A stretch of DNA of 64,000 bases from Streptomyces sp. B1I3 (GCF_030816615.1 NZ_JAUSYD010000001.1:3804501-3868500), one strand, 5' to 3'; shown: positions 28,170 to 36,660, counted from the first letter of the stretch. Numbers and translations are program-made. Notes: a model not told the origin generated them from the sequence alone.

Positions 28170-31100
28170 ACGAGCGCGTCGCGGGCACCGCAGGGCCGAC
28201 CGAGCGGGAGCTGGAAGGGCACACCCTCGAACTGCTTCGCGAGTACGGCTGGCGGCTGATCGATGGGGCCGCGCTCGGGCCGTCCTCCGGGGAGCGGAGC
28301 GACTGGGACGACCTGGTCCTGCGGCCGCACCTGAGCAAGGCAATCGGGCGGCGCTACCCGCACCTGCCCGAGCGGTCTGTGGACGACGCGGTCGCCCAAC
28401 TGCTGGAGCGGGCCACCAGGGACGATCTCCGTGAGAGCCACCGGTTCCACCAGCGGCTGGTCAGCGGCGTCGGCGTCACGTACCCGGACGCCGCAGGCGG
28501 CAGGCAACGACATATGGTCGTCCGCCCGGTCAACTTTTCCGACCCGTACGCGAACGACCTGCTCGCCGCCCGCCAGGTCAAGGTCCGCAGCGCCCGGAAC
28601 CGCGTCGCCGTCTTCGACATCGTGCTGTACGTCAACGGCCTGCCACTCGCGGTCGTCGAGCTGAAGCAGGCCGGCGGTCGGGACGGCACCCGCGACGCGT
28701 ACGAACAGGTTCAGGGCTACCGCCGCGATCTGAAGGAGACATGCACGTTCGCGAACGTCCTGGTGACCCTCGTCTCCGACGGCACAACCGCCCGGATGGG
28801 CACCCCGTTCACCGCCTGGGACCACATGGCGCCCTGGCACGCCGGCCCCGACGGTGCGCTGCTGCGCCGGAGGGAGCGGCAGGACGGGCACGCCTTGAAG
28901 CGGATGCTCCTTGGCGCCTTCGAACCCGCCCGGCTCCTTGATCTTGTGGCCAACTTCCTGTCGTACTCCGCGCGCCGGACGGGCGCGGTGGACACCGTCA
29001 CCCTCGCCAGGCCCCACCAGTTCTTCGCCGTCAACGCGGCGGTCCGCGCCACCGAGACCGCAGTCGCGACGGACGGCCGGGCCGGAGTCGTCCGGCACGC
29101 GCCGGGCGCGGGCCGGAGCCAGGAGATCTTGTTCTACGTCGGCAAGGCCGCGCGGGCGCCCGAACTGCCGCACCCATTGTTCGTCGTCCTCACTGACCGC
29201 GTCGACCTCGGCAACCGGCTCTACGAAGCCTTCGCCGCCAGTTGCACCCTGCCGGCGGCGATCGGCGGCGGCGTCGAATGGGCCCGGGATAGTACGCAGC
29301 TGCGGCAGTTGCTGCGGCGCGACGCCCACAGCGGTGTCGTCTTCGCGACCGTGCAGAAGTTCCGCCTCACCCACGAGGAACGTGAAGCAGGTGCCCGCCA
29401 TCCGCTGGTGTCCGCACGCCGCGACGTCATCGTCGTGGTCGACGAAGCCCACCGCGGACAGAGCGCCCGGCACGCACTCAACCTGCGCGAGGCGCTGCCG
29501 AACGCCACCTTCATCGCGTTCACGGGCACCCTGACGGACGCCCGGAACGGCCGCACGCACGCCGTGTTCGGCAACACCATCCACACCTACGATCTGGAGG
29601 AGGCTGTGGACGACGGCACGGCCGTGCCTGTCTTCTACGAGTCGCGCTCGATCCGGACTCAGCCCGAGGACGTGGGCTTCGACGTCGGCTTTGTTCCCGA
29701 TGCTGCTGACCCGGCCGCTTCCCCCGCGCGAACCGAGGCGCTGGCCCGGGACATCCTCGCGCACTGGGACGTGCGGCGCACCGAGATGGCCAAGCTCACC
29801 GGTCGGCCCGGCAAGGGCATGGTGGTGACCTCGTCGCGGCTTGCGGCGGCGCGGCTGTTCGAAGCGCTCGCGCGGCTGCGGCCGGAATGGGCCAGCGGCC
29901 GGGACCCTCGGACGGGACTGCTGGCCGACACCGACGGGCGAATCCGGGCGGCCGTCACAGGCCACATCGGGGACTCCGCCGAGGTCGCGGACCACGTCCA
30001 CACCCCGGAGGGGCTGAGGACGATCCAGCGGCGGATCGTGGATCCCGACGACGAACTGGAACTGGTCATCGTCCGGTCGCTGTGGCTGACCGGCTTCGAC
30101 GCTCCGCCGCTGCACACTCTCTACCTGGACCAGCGGATGCGCGGCCCCGCGCTGCTTGAGGCCGTCACTCTCTTGAACCGCACGTGGGACGGCAAACCGT
30201 CCGGCCTGGTCGTGGACTATCAGGGCGTAGGCCCCCAACTCGCCGAGGTGCTGGCCGACGCCACTCGGCAGGACGGGGACGGCGGCGCACCCGTCACGGA
30301 CGTCGCGTACGCGGTGGGCGCCGTACGGGACAACCACCGGCGGCTCTTGGACGTCCTGGCCGGCTGCCCGTGGCGGGAGATTCGCGACAGCAGCGGCCCG
30401 GACGCGTACCGGGAGGCTGTGACGGCGGTATTGGATCACCTCGCCGCTCCCGATCCCAGCACGCGGCCGGGAACGGCCCGACGCGGCGACCGGTTCACGC
30501 GGCATGTAAACCTCATGCGCGACGCTTTCTCGCTCTGCCCGACGGACACGGGGGTGCGGGACCTGCTCGCGGACATCCGCTTCTTCGAGGCCGTGCGGAC
30601 CGCGCGGGAGAAGCTGGACGCGTCCTCCGACGACACCGGCGGCTCGGCCGACCTGTACGACGCCGCCGGTTTGGCCGAAGCGGCCTTCTCCCGCCCGGAC
30701 GACAACCTGCTGGACCGGCTTCGGGCGAGCCGCCGCCCGCACCTCGCCGTTGAGGCGCTGCGCCGCACGTTGGTAAGGCACATCCAGCAAGCGCAGCCGA
30801 ACAATGTCGTGCGCCAGGAGGCCCTCACCGCGAGGACGCGGCAGGCCGTGGACCGCTACGACAACGGCCTTATGACGGCCTCCGAGGTCATGGCGTCCCT
30901 GGTCGCCTTGGCCCACGAGGTGTCCGACGACCGTTCGCGGGCGCAGCAGCTGGAATTGACCGAGGACGAACTCGCCATCTACGACGCGCTCGTAGTCGAT
31001 CCGCTCGTGCCCAACATGATGGGGACGGCAGTCCTGACCGGGCTCGCGCGTGAGCTGTACGTCCAGGTCAGGGGTGTCACCACGGTCGACTGGCGGCTGA

Positions 31101-31231
31101 AGAACCAGGCCCGAGACCGCGTCGTGGCCCGTGTGCTGCGGCTGCTGCGCAGGCACGGTTATCCGCCCGACGAACTCCAGGCGGCTGTCGAGCGGGTGCT
31201 AAGGCAGGCGGAAACCAACAAGTGGACGTGA
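28166..31231 (+). CDS. hsdR: Type I restriction HsdR homologue with altered Walker A
   Basis: 1021-aa motor/nuclease subunit. The RecB-like nuclease site is present: Asp151 in VFDIVLYVNG, ELK (165-167) and QVQGY. The helicase Walker A, normally GxGKS/T, is PGAGRS (313-318), so the catalytic Lys is Arg; the codons GGC CGG AGC confirm it. Later motifs are intact: LTDRVDLGNRLY, ATVQKFR, VVVDEAHRGQ (DEAH 426-429), FTGT, and the C-terminal LTGFDAPPLHTLYLD and LLEAVTLLNRT. No frameshift or stop is seen over 3 kb, so the gene is under selection or recently altered. Last gene of the operon. Confidence 0.9.
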   Translation: MNERVAGTAGPTERELEGHTLELLREYGWRLIDGAALGPSSGERSDWDDLVLRPHLSKAIGRRYPHLPERSVDDAVAQLLERATRDDLRESHRFHQRLVSGVGVTYPDAAGGRQRHMVVRPVNFSDPYANDLLAARQVKVRSARNRVAVFDIVLYVNGLPLAVVELKQAGGRDGTRDAYEQVQGYRRDLKETCTFANVLVTLVSDGTTARMGTPFTAWDHMAPWHAGPDGALLRRRERQDGHALKRMLLGAFEPARLLDLVANFLSYSARRTGAVDTVTLARPHQFFAVNAAVRATETAVATDGRAGVVRHAPGAGRSQEILFYVGKAARAPELPHPLFVVLTDRVDLGNRLYEAFAASCTLPAAIGGGVEWARDSTQLRQLLRRDAHSGVVFATVQKFRLTHEEREAGARHPLVSARRDVIVVVDEAHRGQSARHALNLREALPNATFIAFTGTLTDARNGRTHAVFGNTIHTYDLEEAVDDGTAVPVFYESRSIRTQPEDVGFDVGFVPDAADPAASPARTEALARDILAHWDVRRTEMAKLTGRPGKGMVVTSSRLAAARLFEALARLRPEWASGRDPRTGLLADTDGRIRAAVTGHIGDSAEVADHVHTPEGLRTIQRRIVDPDDELELVIVRSLWLTGFDAPPLHTLYLDQRMRGPALLEAVTLLNRTWDGKPSGLVVDYQGVGPQLAEVLADATRQDGDGGAPVTDVAYAVGAVRDNHRRLLDVLAGCPWREIRDSSGPDAYREAVTAVLDHLAAPDPSTRPGTARRGDRFTRHVNLMRDAFSLCPTDTGVRDLLADIRFFEAVRTAREKLDASSDDTGGSADLYDAAGLAEAAFSRPDDNLLDRLRASRRPHLAVEALRRTLVRHIQQAQPNNVVRQEALTARTRQAVDRYDNGLMTASEVMASLVALAHEVSDDRSRAQQLELTEDELAIYDALVVDPLVPNMMGTAVLTGLARELYVQVRGVTTVDWRLKNQARDRVVARVLRLLRRHGYPPDELQAAVERVLRQAETNKWT

Positions 31232-31471
31232 CGCATCGGTCGGGCCGGTGAGGGCGCGCCAGGCCGCGTGCCATCAGTTCCACCAGAAGTGCCAGACGTG
31301 GCGATCCAGGACCACATCGGCGGCGTAGGTACGGAGGGTTTCGTGGTGACCTCGGGCGATATCGTCTGGGCAGAGGGCGTGGTGCTCGGCAGCGACCGCC
31401 TCAGCCCTCGCAGCCCCCGACGTAGCCGAGTCGATCTGATTCCCCTCCGCACCCTGAGACGAGGGCCCGGA
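31232..31471. other. Region between hsdR and the right end of E2
   Basis: A minus-strand open frame here ends CPDDIARGHHETLRTY...HVWHFWWN and may be the tail of an unrecognised gene, but no start or context supports it. Otherwise nothing was seen. Confidence 0.4.
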
Positions 31472-31493
31472 GGGTTGCATTTGGGGTTGCATT
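31472..31493 (+). repeat. Paired arm-type repeat, right end of E2
   Basis: GGGTTGCATTTGGGGTTGCA, the same type as the E1 pairs, about 95 bases before att copy 3. The left end of E2 has no equally clear partner. Confidence 0.55.
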
Positions 31494-31587
31494 CATGGCC
31501 GTTCAGGAGTGTCCATCCGAGTGATCCAACACCACTGGGTCGCAGGTCGGGACGCGCGCGAACCCATCCGGACCCCCATACGAACAT

Positions 31588-31640
31588 TTGGAAAGCGTGT
31601 TGGGGGCAACCCCTCACGAGTTCGAATCTCGTATCCTCCG
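31588..31640 (+). repeat. att core copy 3, E2/E3 junction
   Basis: Exact 53-bp tRNA-Ser 3' copy. Unlike copies 1, 2, 4 and 5, identity stops at the discriminator base: the next bases are CAGTCGCCTGACC rather than CCATTGCTCTCACC. Confidence 0.93.
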
Positions 31641-31661
31641 CAGTCGCCTGACCAGGCGAAA

Positions 31662-31698
31662 CGAAGAGCCGGGCCGCTGATCGCGGTCCGGCTCTTCG
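31662..31698 (+). terminator. Terminator-like hairpin after att copy 3
   Basis: CGAAGAGCCGGGCCGC and GCGGTCCGGCTCTTCG form a 16-bp stem with one G-U pair. It is the counterpart of the tRNA-Ser terminator but with unrelated sequence. Confidence 0.75.
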
Positions 31699-31707
31699 GC
31701 ATGCCCT

Positions 31708-31738
31708 GGTCTCGGTTTTGGTCTCATTTATTTCGGAC
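31708..31738 (+). repeat. Paired arm-type repeat, left end of E3
   Basis: GGTCTCGGTTTTGGTCTCAT then TTATTTCGGA. Two 7-bp repeats start 12 bp apart. The same block, including TTATTTCGGA, lies at the left end of E4. Confidence 0.6.
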
Positions 31739-31759
31739 ATTTTACAACCGCCCCGGCCA

Positions 31760-32175
31760 GGTCGGTGTCATCCGTGACGCACTGGCCGAGGCCGGGCACA
31801 AGGACGGATCCGTCCTCGCGTACACCGCAGAGTGCTCGTCGGTCTTCTACGGGCCCTTCCGCGGGGCCATCACCTCCGCCCTCCAGGGCGACCGCAAGGC
31901 CAACCAGGAGGCCCGGCGTACGCGCGGGAGTCCCTGCGGGAGCTTGCCCTCGGCGTGGAGGAGGGCGTCGACACAGTGATGACCAAGCCAACCGGGCCCT
32001 ACCTCGATCCTGTACCGAGTAGAGCAGGCGATGGACGTCCCCGTGGCGGCGTACCAGATCAGCGGTGAGTTGGCGGTGATTGAGGCCGCGGCGGAGAAGG
32101 GTTGGATCGAGCGGGACCGGGTCATCCGGGAGACGCTGCTGGGCATCAAGCGGGCCGGCGCCGACACGATCCTCA
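31760..32175 (+). pseudogene. hemB: hemB (delta-aminolevulinate dehydratase) C-terminal fragment
   Basis: Three frames together spell the end of HemB: VIRDALAEAGHKDGSVLAYT, FYGPFRGAITSALQGDRK, then RESLRELALGVEEG and VMTKPTGPYLD, then MDVPVAAYQISGELAVIEAA and WIERDRVIRETLLGIKRAGAD. At least two frame changes (near 31915 and 32000) and a missing N-terminus make it non-functional. A Lys-containing active-site segment (VMTKP for VMVKP) is visible. It is odd cargo for an island and probably was captured with the element end. Confidence 0.88.
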
Positions 32176-32414
32176 GGCCATCGGGGACGGCCCGACGAAG
32201 AAGAACGTGACGGCCGCGAGCAACAGTCTCAGCAGGGTGGAGACGAGTGGCGCGAAGAACGCACGGGGGCGCGGTGTCCGGAGGCATAGATCCAGTCAAT
32301 TCCCGGGGAGAAGCTGGAACATGAGTGCGCGCACTCATGTGACCGCCTTGCTGACCTGCGAAACTTTCAGGCATACGTACGTATGCGGTGCGGCGGCGCC
32401 GAAGAGGGGTGGAC
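32176..32414. other. Upstream region of the E3 toxin operon
   Basis: No convincing gene. A minus-strand stretch reads LVSTLLRLLLAAVTFFFVG, a possible membrane-protein tail, without support. A repeat of CGCACTCATGTG type and CATACGTACGTATG (a palindrome near 32372) could be promoter elements for the WXG100 genes. Confidence 0.35.
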
Positions 32415-32801
32415 ATGACGGACGGCGATCTCAATGTTTCGGAGGACAACCTCACGAACCTCGCGGACGACCTCGATCAGATGCAGGGTCATCTGGAGCG
32501 GCAGATCCGCGACATGGACCGGGTGGTCGACAGCATCGCGGCGGGCTGGCAGGGGCCCACGGCCGCGGCGTACCGCGCCCTGCACCGGGGAGCCGCCGAG
32601 GACGCCGTGCGTATCCGGCAGGTGCTCTCCCTCCTCGAACGGGCGACCAGGGCCTCCCGTGACGGGTTCACAGCCCAGGAGCTGGAGGTGCTGGCCGCGT
32701 TCAGGCGCGTCCAGAGCCAGGAGGACGTGTCGGCGTCCGCCGGGGAGCTGACCGTGCCGGACCAGCCGCCCGCCCCGCACAGCCGTTTGCAGGACATCTG
32801 A
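32415..32801 (+). CDS. WXG100-family protein (ESX/type VII secretion partner)
   Basis: 128-aa helical-hairpin protein with the central WQG turn (AAGWQGPTAAAYRALH) of the WXG100 family and an extended C-terminal tail. GAAGAGGGG precedes the ATG. It is followed by a second WXG100 gene and an effector with a WXG-like N-terminus, the arrangement of type VII-exported toxins. No secretion machinery genes (EccC etc.) are in the window, so export would use a host system. Confidence 0.82.
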   Translation: MTDGDLNVSEDNLTNLADDLDQMQGHLERQIRDMDRVVDSIAAGWQGPTAAAYRALHRGAAEDAVRIRQVLSLLERATRASRDGFTAQELEVLAAFRRVQSQEDVSASAGELTVPDQPPAPHSRLQDI

Positions 32802-32824
32802 GAGCAGCGAGGAACAGCCCCACT

Positions 32825-33130
32825 ATGTCGGACGACGACCGGATAACTGTCGATTTCGCCACCCTGCAGCGCCTGTCGGGGGATCTGGAGGAGATCCTCA
32901 AGGACCTCAACGAGAAGCTGGAAATGTTGTACGAGCGTGCCAAGAAGGCCGTTCTGAGCTGGGACGGCGAGGCCCGGCAGGCCTTCATCGACGAGCTGGA
33001 CAAATGGGACCGCTCGGCCCAGGACCTCAAGGCCGCACAGGCCTGGCTGCACGAGGTCGTGGTCAAGGGCCACCTCAACTACGCTGCGGCGAACAGGTCC
33101 GTGCTCCAGGGCTGGGGAGGCGGCGCCTGA
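32825..33130 (+). CDS. WXG100-family protein, second copy
   Basis: 101-aa WXG100 protein with the turn SWDGEARQAFIDELDKWD. The first helix is DFATLQRLSGDLEEILKDLN. It pairs with the preceding 128-aa protein as a probable heterodimeric chaperone or co-substrate. Its stop overlaps the toxin start (TGATG at 33128-33132), so it is coupled to the effector gene. Confidence 0.88.
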   Translation: MSDDDRITVDFATLQRLSGDLEEILKDLNEKLEMLYERAKKAVLSWDGEARQAFIDELDKWDRSAQDLKAAQAWLHEVVVKGHLNYAAANRSVLQGWGGGA

Positions 33131-34947
33131 TGGCCGGACCCACTCCGGGCCCCGGCCCGGCGCAGCCGCCCGCCGGGGGCGGCAACATCGACGTCAAGCC
33201 GTCGAGCCTGTGGACCGTCTCCGGCCAGGTCGCGGGTCAGCAGGATCCCATGATGCGTGGTGGGAACACGCTCGTGCAGGAGCTGCAGAAGTACCCGGAC
33301 GCCGGTGGGGCGGGCACCAGCGCCGAGCAGTTCGCGCAGGCCTACAAGAAGATTGGCAACCGCTGGCTGGAGGTGCTGGGCAAGAGCGTGGTCAGCATCG
33401 GCGGTGTCGCCGTCGGCTTCACGGAGACCGCCAACGCCTACACCAAGGCCGACGCGGCGGCCCACCCCAAGCCCGGGCAGGCCCCGGAGCAGCGCCCGCT
33501 GCCGACGGTCATCGACAAGGACCCCAAGTTCGCCAGCGTCCCCGACATCAAATGGGGTGACGACGACGGCGGCGACGACCTGATCCGCGGTGCTATGGAG
33601 GGCATACCGGAGATCGTCCGGGACGTCCTGCAGCCCGTCGCGAAGCACGTCTTCCGTGTCGGCAAGGTGGCGGACGTACACCCCTTCCCGCAGCAGCACT
33701 ACCTCAACTCGCACTGCCACAGCTGGATGAACGCCTCGGTCGTCCCGAGCAACACGGCAGCAGAGCTGACGAGGATCATCGGCACCATCACCAACCACCA
33801 GAAGGCCGACTGGGAAGCCGCCATGCGGACGTTCTGCAGCGCGCTGTGGGGCGCGACGGACTGGGGTCAGTCCGGTCCGTCCCGGCACGGCTACCAGTGG
33901 GCGCACACCACGGGCCCGCACGGCGCCAAGGTGGCCACGGGCAGTCAGCCGGTGATGACCGTCCTGAACGACGTGGCGATCAAGATCAGCGACTGCCTGC
34001 GCGAGTACGCGGAAGCGGCCGTCGAGCTGAACCGCGACGTCTTCCAAGAGCTCAAGCGGGCCATGCGGGAGGCCGCCACGAGCATCATCGACGACATCGA
34101 GAAGGCCAAGGAGAAGCCCAGCCTCAAGAACATCGTGGGCGCCGTCACCAGCGTGGCCAGCGGTGTCGGCGGGGTCACCGGAATGCTGCTGAAGTTCGAC
34201 GTCAACACGGTCCTGAAGCTGGACAAGGCCAAGCTCAACCGGATCGTGGACAAGTACACCGGCATCGTGGACGGCCTCACGACACGCATGAACGCGCTCC
34301 AGGACGTCTTGGACGAAGCGCACCGAAGCGCCCCGAAGTTCGAGGCCGGCGTGGCCCGCGCTCACGGTTTCGGCGCGCGTTCGCTCAACGACTTCAAACA
34401 CGAGCAGCAGTGGACCGTTCCGGGTGCGAACGGCAACATCGCCTTCGACCTCGCGGCCAACGAGTACCTAGGCGGCGGCCACACCCTGGACAAGCACGTC
34501 GGCAAGACCGACGAGCAGCTCGCGCAGCGCCTGCGCGACCAGTCCAACCCAGCCGCCTCGTGGCCCGAGAACAGCAGGCCCACCATCGGCGGTTCGTCGA
34601 GCTTCAAGACGATCGCGGACGCGCAGCGGCTCACCGAGCAGAACCTGCGGTTGACGCAGTCGGAGATCGACGCCTGGCTCGCCTCCAACCCGCAGGACGG
34701 CCAGAACAAGGCCTTCGTGAGCAAGACGCCAAACGGCGAGGCCAGCGGCAGCTACGTTTCCAAGCAGCCCACGCCCAACCAGGACGGGTCCACGGGCACG
34801 ATCCCCGGGACGGGCTACAAGGACCACGGCCTCAATGCGAAGGCGATCGACGTCAACTACGTCAAGACCGTCCTCAAGTACGATTCCAGCCTCGATCCGC
34901 CGTACATCATTTACACGTCGATGCCCGCGCCCCGACCGATCCTGTAG
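33130..34947 (+). CDS. Polymorphic toxin with CdiA-type RNase A-like C-terminus
   Basis: 605-aa effector. The N-terminal ~110 residues (RWLEVLGKSVVSIGGVAVG, ETANAYTKADAAA) are an ESX-type helical trafficking region; the middle (roughly 110-430) is helical and amphipathic. From about residue 440, NEYLGGGHTLDKHVGKTDEQ, then SSSFKTIADAQRLTEQNLR and DPPYIIYTSMP, matches the bacterial CdiA-CT RNase A domain (catalytic HT/HVGKT segment). Expected role: delivered by type VII secretion to degrade RNA in competitors or after phage attack. ATG 33130 overlaps the upstream stop. The next gene is the likely immunity protein. Confidence 0.82.
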   Translation: MAGPTPGPGPAQPPAGGGNIDVKPSSLWTVSGQVAGQQDPMMRGGNTLVQELQKYPDAGGAGTSAEQFAQAYKKIGNRWLEVLGKSVVSIGGVAVGFTETANAYTKADAAAHPKPGQAPEQRPLPTVIDKDPKFASVPDIKWGDDDGGDDLIRGAMEGIPEIVRDVLQPVAKHVFRVGKVADVHPFPQQHYLNSHCHSWMNASVVPSNTAAELTRIIGTITNHQKADWEAAMRTFCSALWGATDWGQSGPSRHGYQWAHTTGPHGAKVATGSQPVMTVLNDVAIKISDCLREYAEAAVELNRDVFQELKRAMREAATSIIDDIEKAKEKPSLKNIVGAVTSVASGVGGVTGMLLKFDVNTVLKLDKAKLNRIVDKYTGIVDGLTTRMNALQDVLDEAHRSAPKFEAGVARAHGFGARSLNDFKHEQQWTVPGANGNIAFDLAANEYLGGGHTLDKHVGKTDEQLAQRLRDQSNPAASWPENSRPTIGGSSSFKTIADAQRLTEQNLRLTQSEIDAWLASNPQDGQNKAFVSKTPNGEASGSYVSKQPTPNQDGSTGTIPGTGYKDHGLNAKAIDVNYVKTVLKYDSSLDPPYIIYTSMPAPRPIL

Positions 34948-34955
34948 GGACTCTG

Positions 34956-35525
34956 ATGAACCCCCTCGACAGAAGCACCTGGGACGCTGCGCTGCTACGG
35001 CTCCTGGAGGACGTCTTCGTCTTCGCCAGGAGCGGTCCGCGGCTGCACGGGGACTGGGCCGAGGACGTCCTCGCCGTCATGGAGCGGTCCGTCGCCGACC
35101 CGCGGGGCTGGTTCGCCCTGGATTCGGAGACGTTCCAGGAGGGCTGGGAGGCCGGCTGCCCCGGCTACCCGTTCCGTGTGACGGCCGCCCAGGACCTCCG
35201 CGCCGGGCTCCGGCCGATCACGGCCGGCGCCGCCGTCGAGCTGCTCGCCTCGCTCTCGCAGGAGTGGTTCTTCGAGGGCTCCCCGGTCCGGTCGCGGGAG
35301 GACCGCGACGCGGTGCTCGCGGACGCCCGGACCGTGCTGGACCGCTTCGGTCCCGAGGCGGCGTTCTGGACCTCCTCCGGCCTCGCCCGTACCTGCGACG
35401 CGCCCGACTTCCTGGCGGGCGACCTCGAAGGCGGCCACCCCTTCACCGGCTACATGATGGATCTCGGCCTGATCGCGGTGTCCGCGGACGAGGTCGGGGT
35501 CTTCTGGTCGTTCAACGCGAATTGA
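34956..35525 (+). CDS. Probable immunity protein for the RNase toxin
   Basis: 189-aa acidic soluble protein, family not recognised, 8 bases after the toxin stop with TAGGGA as ribosome site. Features are LLRLLEDVFVFARSGPRL, GWFALDSETFQEGWEAGCPG and VGVFWSFNAN at the end. Position directly after an RNase A-type toxin is the argument for immunity. Without binding data this remains inference. Confidence 0.6.
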   Translation: MNPLDRSTWDAALLRLLEDVFVFARSGPRLHGDWAEDVLAVMERSVADPRGWFALDSETFQEGWEAGCPGYPFRVTAAQDLRAGLRPITAGAAVELLASLSQEWFFEGSPVRSREDRDAVLADARTVLDRFGPEAAFWTSSGLARTCDAPDFLAGDLEGGHPFTGYMMDLGLIAVSADEVGVFWSFNAN

Positions 35526-35537
35526 GACAATGATCCG

Positions 35538-35837
35538 ATGCTGACCCGATCCGCCACCTACCCTGACCGGGAGACCGCCCAGTGGGCCACCCAGCAGGTG
35601 GTGACCGCCAACGAGCAGGTCATCCACCGCTGGCTCGCCCAGGGGACGCGGGCCCGCCTCACCATCGAGGCCGCCTGGCCGTCCCGGGAGGAGCCCGTCG
35701 GGCGGGTGCTGCTGGAGGCGATGCTGCTCGCCGGGCAGGAGCCGCTCGACGTCCGGGCCGCCCGCGTCGTCCTGCGGCGGGAGCCTGACAGCCCGTACGG
35801 GTTCGTCGTACAGACCACCGTCCCGTTCTACCCGTAG
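35538..35837 (+). CDS. Orphan C-terminal half of an RNase A-like toxin domain
   Basis: 99-aa product ATYPDRETAQWATQQVVTAN, IHRWLAQGTRARLTIEAAW, GRVLLEAMLL, ARVVLRREPDSPYGFVVQT. This is the second half of the CdiA-CT RNase A fold (the part after HVGKT), diverged from the full toxin upstream. The N-terminal half with the catalytic His is missing, so it should be inactive alone. Such orphan toxin tips followed by an immunity gene are typical remnants of cassette exchange in polymorphic toxin loci. It has an ATG but no strong ribosome site. Confidence 0.72.
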   Translation: MLTRSATYPDRETAQWATQQVVTANEQVIHRWLAQGTRARLTIEAAWPSREEPVGRVLLEAMLLAGQEPLDVRAARVVLRREPDSPYGFVVQTTVPFYP

Positions 35838-35850
35838 AGGCAGTGCGACC

Positions 35851-36507
35851 GTGTCCATGAAGCCCCTTGAGCACGACCGCCGCTACGGCGAGCTCGATCA
35901 GGTCCTTCGCGCCTACCTCGGCCAGAGCGCCGACGACACCGCCGAGCGGCGCAGCCGAGCCCTGGACGCCTATCTGCGCCACACCTGGCACACCCGGCCC
36001 TGGGCCATCGCGGAGGCGGAGCGGCAGCTGCGCGAATACAGCCGCAACCCCCCGGGACGCCTGCGGATCGACCTCGGGGAGTTCTACGCGGTCCCCGACG
36101 TGGGGATCCCCCAGTCCGCGATCGGCGACTGGCTGCTCCTGCTCGCCGACCACCTCAAGCAGAGCATCGAGGACGGCGAGGTGCCGCCGCCCACGAACCC
36201 GCAGACGCACTGGGAGTGGCACGCACGGTTCCCGGAGACCGCGCAGCTGCTGGGCGGCTGGTTCTCGCAGGACATCGTCGACGAGTTCCCCGACCACGAG
36301 GCCGCGGTCGCGGACTACGCCGCCACCACCGACCCCCAGCTCGTCGCCCGCCTCGTCGGTGAGCTCCACGAACTGATCGCCCTCCCGCTGGACGAGGGCG
36401 ACTACGCCGTGGCCGCCGCGAAACTCGGCATGGAGGTCAACCCGCCCGAGCCGTTCTCGTACGGAGCGTGGTTCCAGGCGGTGGCGACGGTTCTGAGCGC
36501 CGACTGA
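35851..36507 (+). CDS. CdiI_2-like contact-dependent inhibition immunity protein
   Basis: 218-aa protein whose C-terminal half (LGGWFSQDIVDEFPDHEAAV, DYAATTDPQLVARLVGELHE) matches the pattern of CdiI immunity proteins associated with RNase toxins. The N-terminal half (WAIAEAERQLREYSRNPPGR, GDWLLLLADHLKQSIEDGE) is helical. GAGG 10 bases before GTG 35851 supports that start; ATG 35857 is the alternative. It probably protects against the toxin whose tip precedes it, and is the last gene of E3. Confidence 0.68.
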   Translation: MSMKPLEHDRRYGELDQVLRAYLGQSADDTAERRSRALDAYLRHTWHTRPWAIAEAERQLREYSRNPPGRLRIDLGEFYAVPDVGIPQSAIGDWLLLLADHLKQSIEDGEVPPPTNPQTHWEWHARFPETAQLLGGWFSQDIVDEFPDHEAAVADYAATTDPQLVARLVGELHELIALPLDEGDYAVAAAKLGMEVNPPEPFSYGAWFQAVATVLSAD

Positions 36508-36546
36508 CGGCGTGGAGCGCGTGGGCGCCCGGCTCGCGCCCCGCCT

Positions 36547-36566
36547 GGTCTCAGTTCTGGTCTCAT
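36547..36566 (+). repeat. Paired arm-type repeat, right end of E3
   Basis: GGTCTCAGTTCTGGTCTCAT followed by TCGCCCCTGTCC, 95 bases before att copy 4. The right end of E4 carries the same block. Confidence 0.6.
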
Positions 36567-36660
36567 TCGCCCCTGTCCGGGCCCGTCCGGACAGGGCCAC
36601 CCTGGACGCTCCGCCGCAGGTCAGGACGGGTACACCTCCGCCGGACAGCCGTACGAACAT

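Noticed and set aside
27884-31156. 1090-codon minus-strand open frame
   Set aside because: Antisense of hsdR/hsdS; composition is of shadow type and the plus-strand frames are motif-rich.
31274-31492. Minus-strand 72-codon frame ending HVWHFWWN
   Set aside because: Looks protein-like at its end but has no start context, no family I recognise, and overlaps the arm repeat; left unannotated as a gene.
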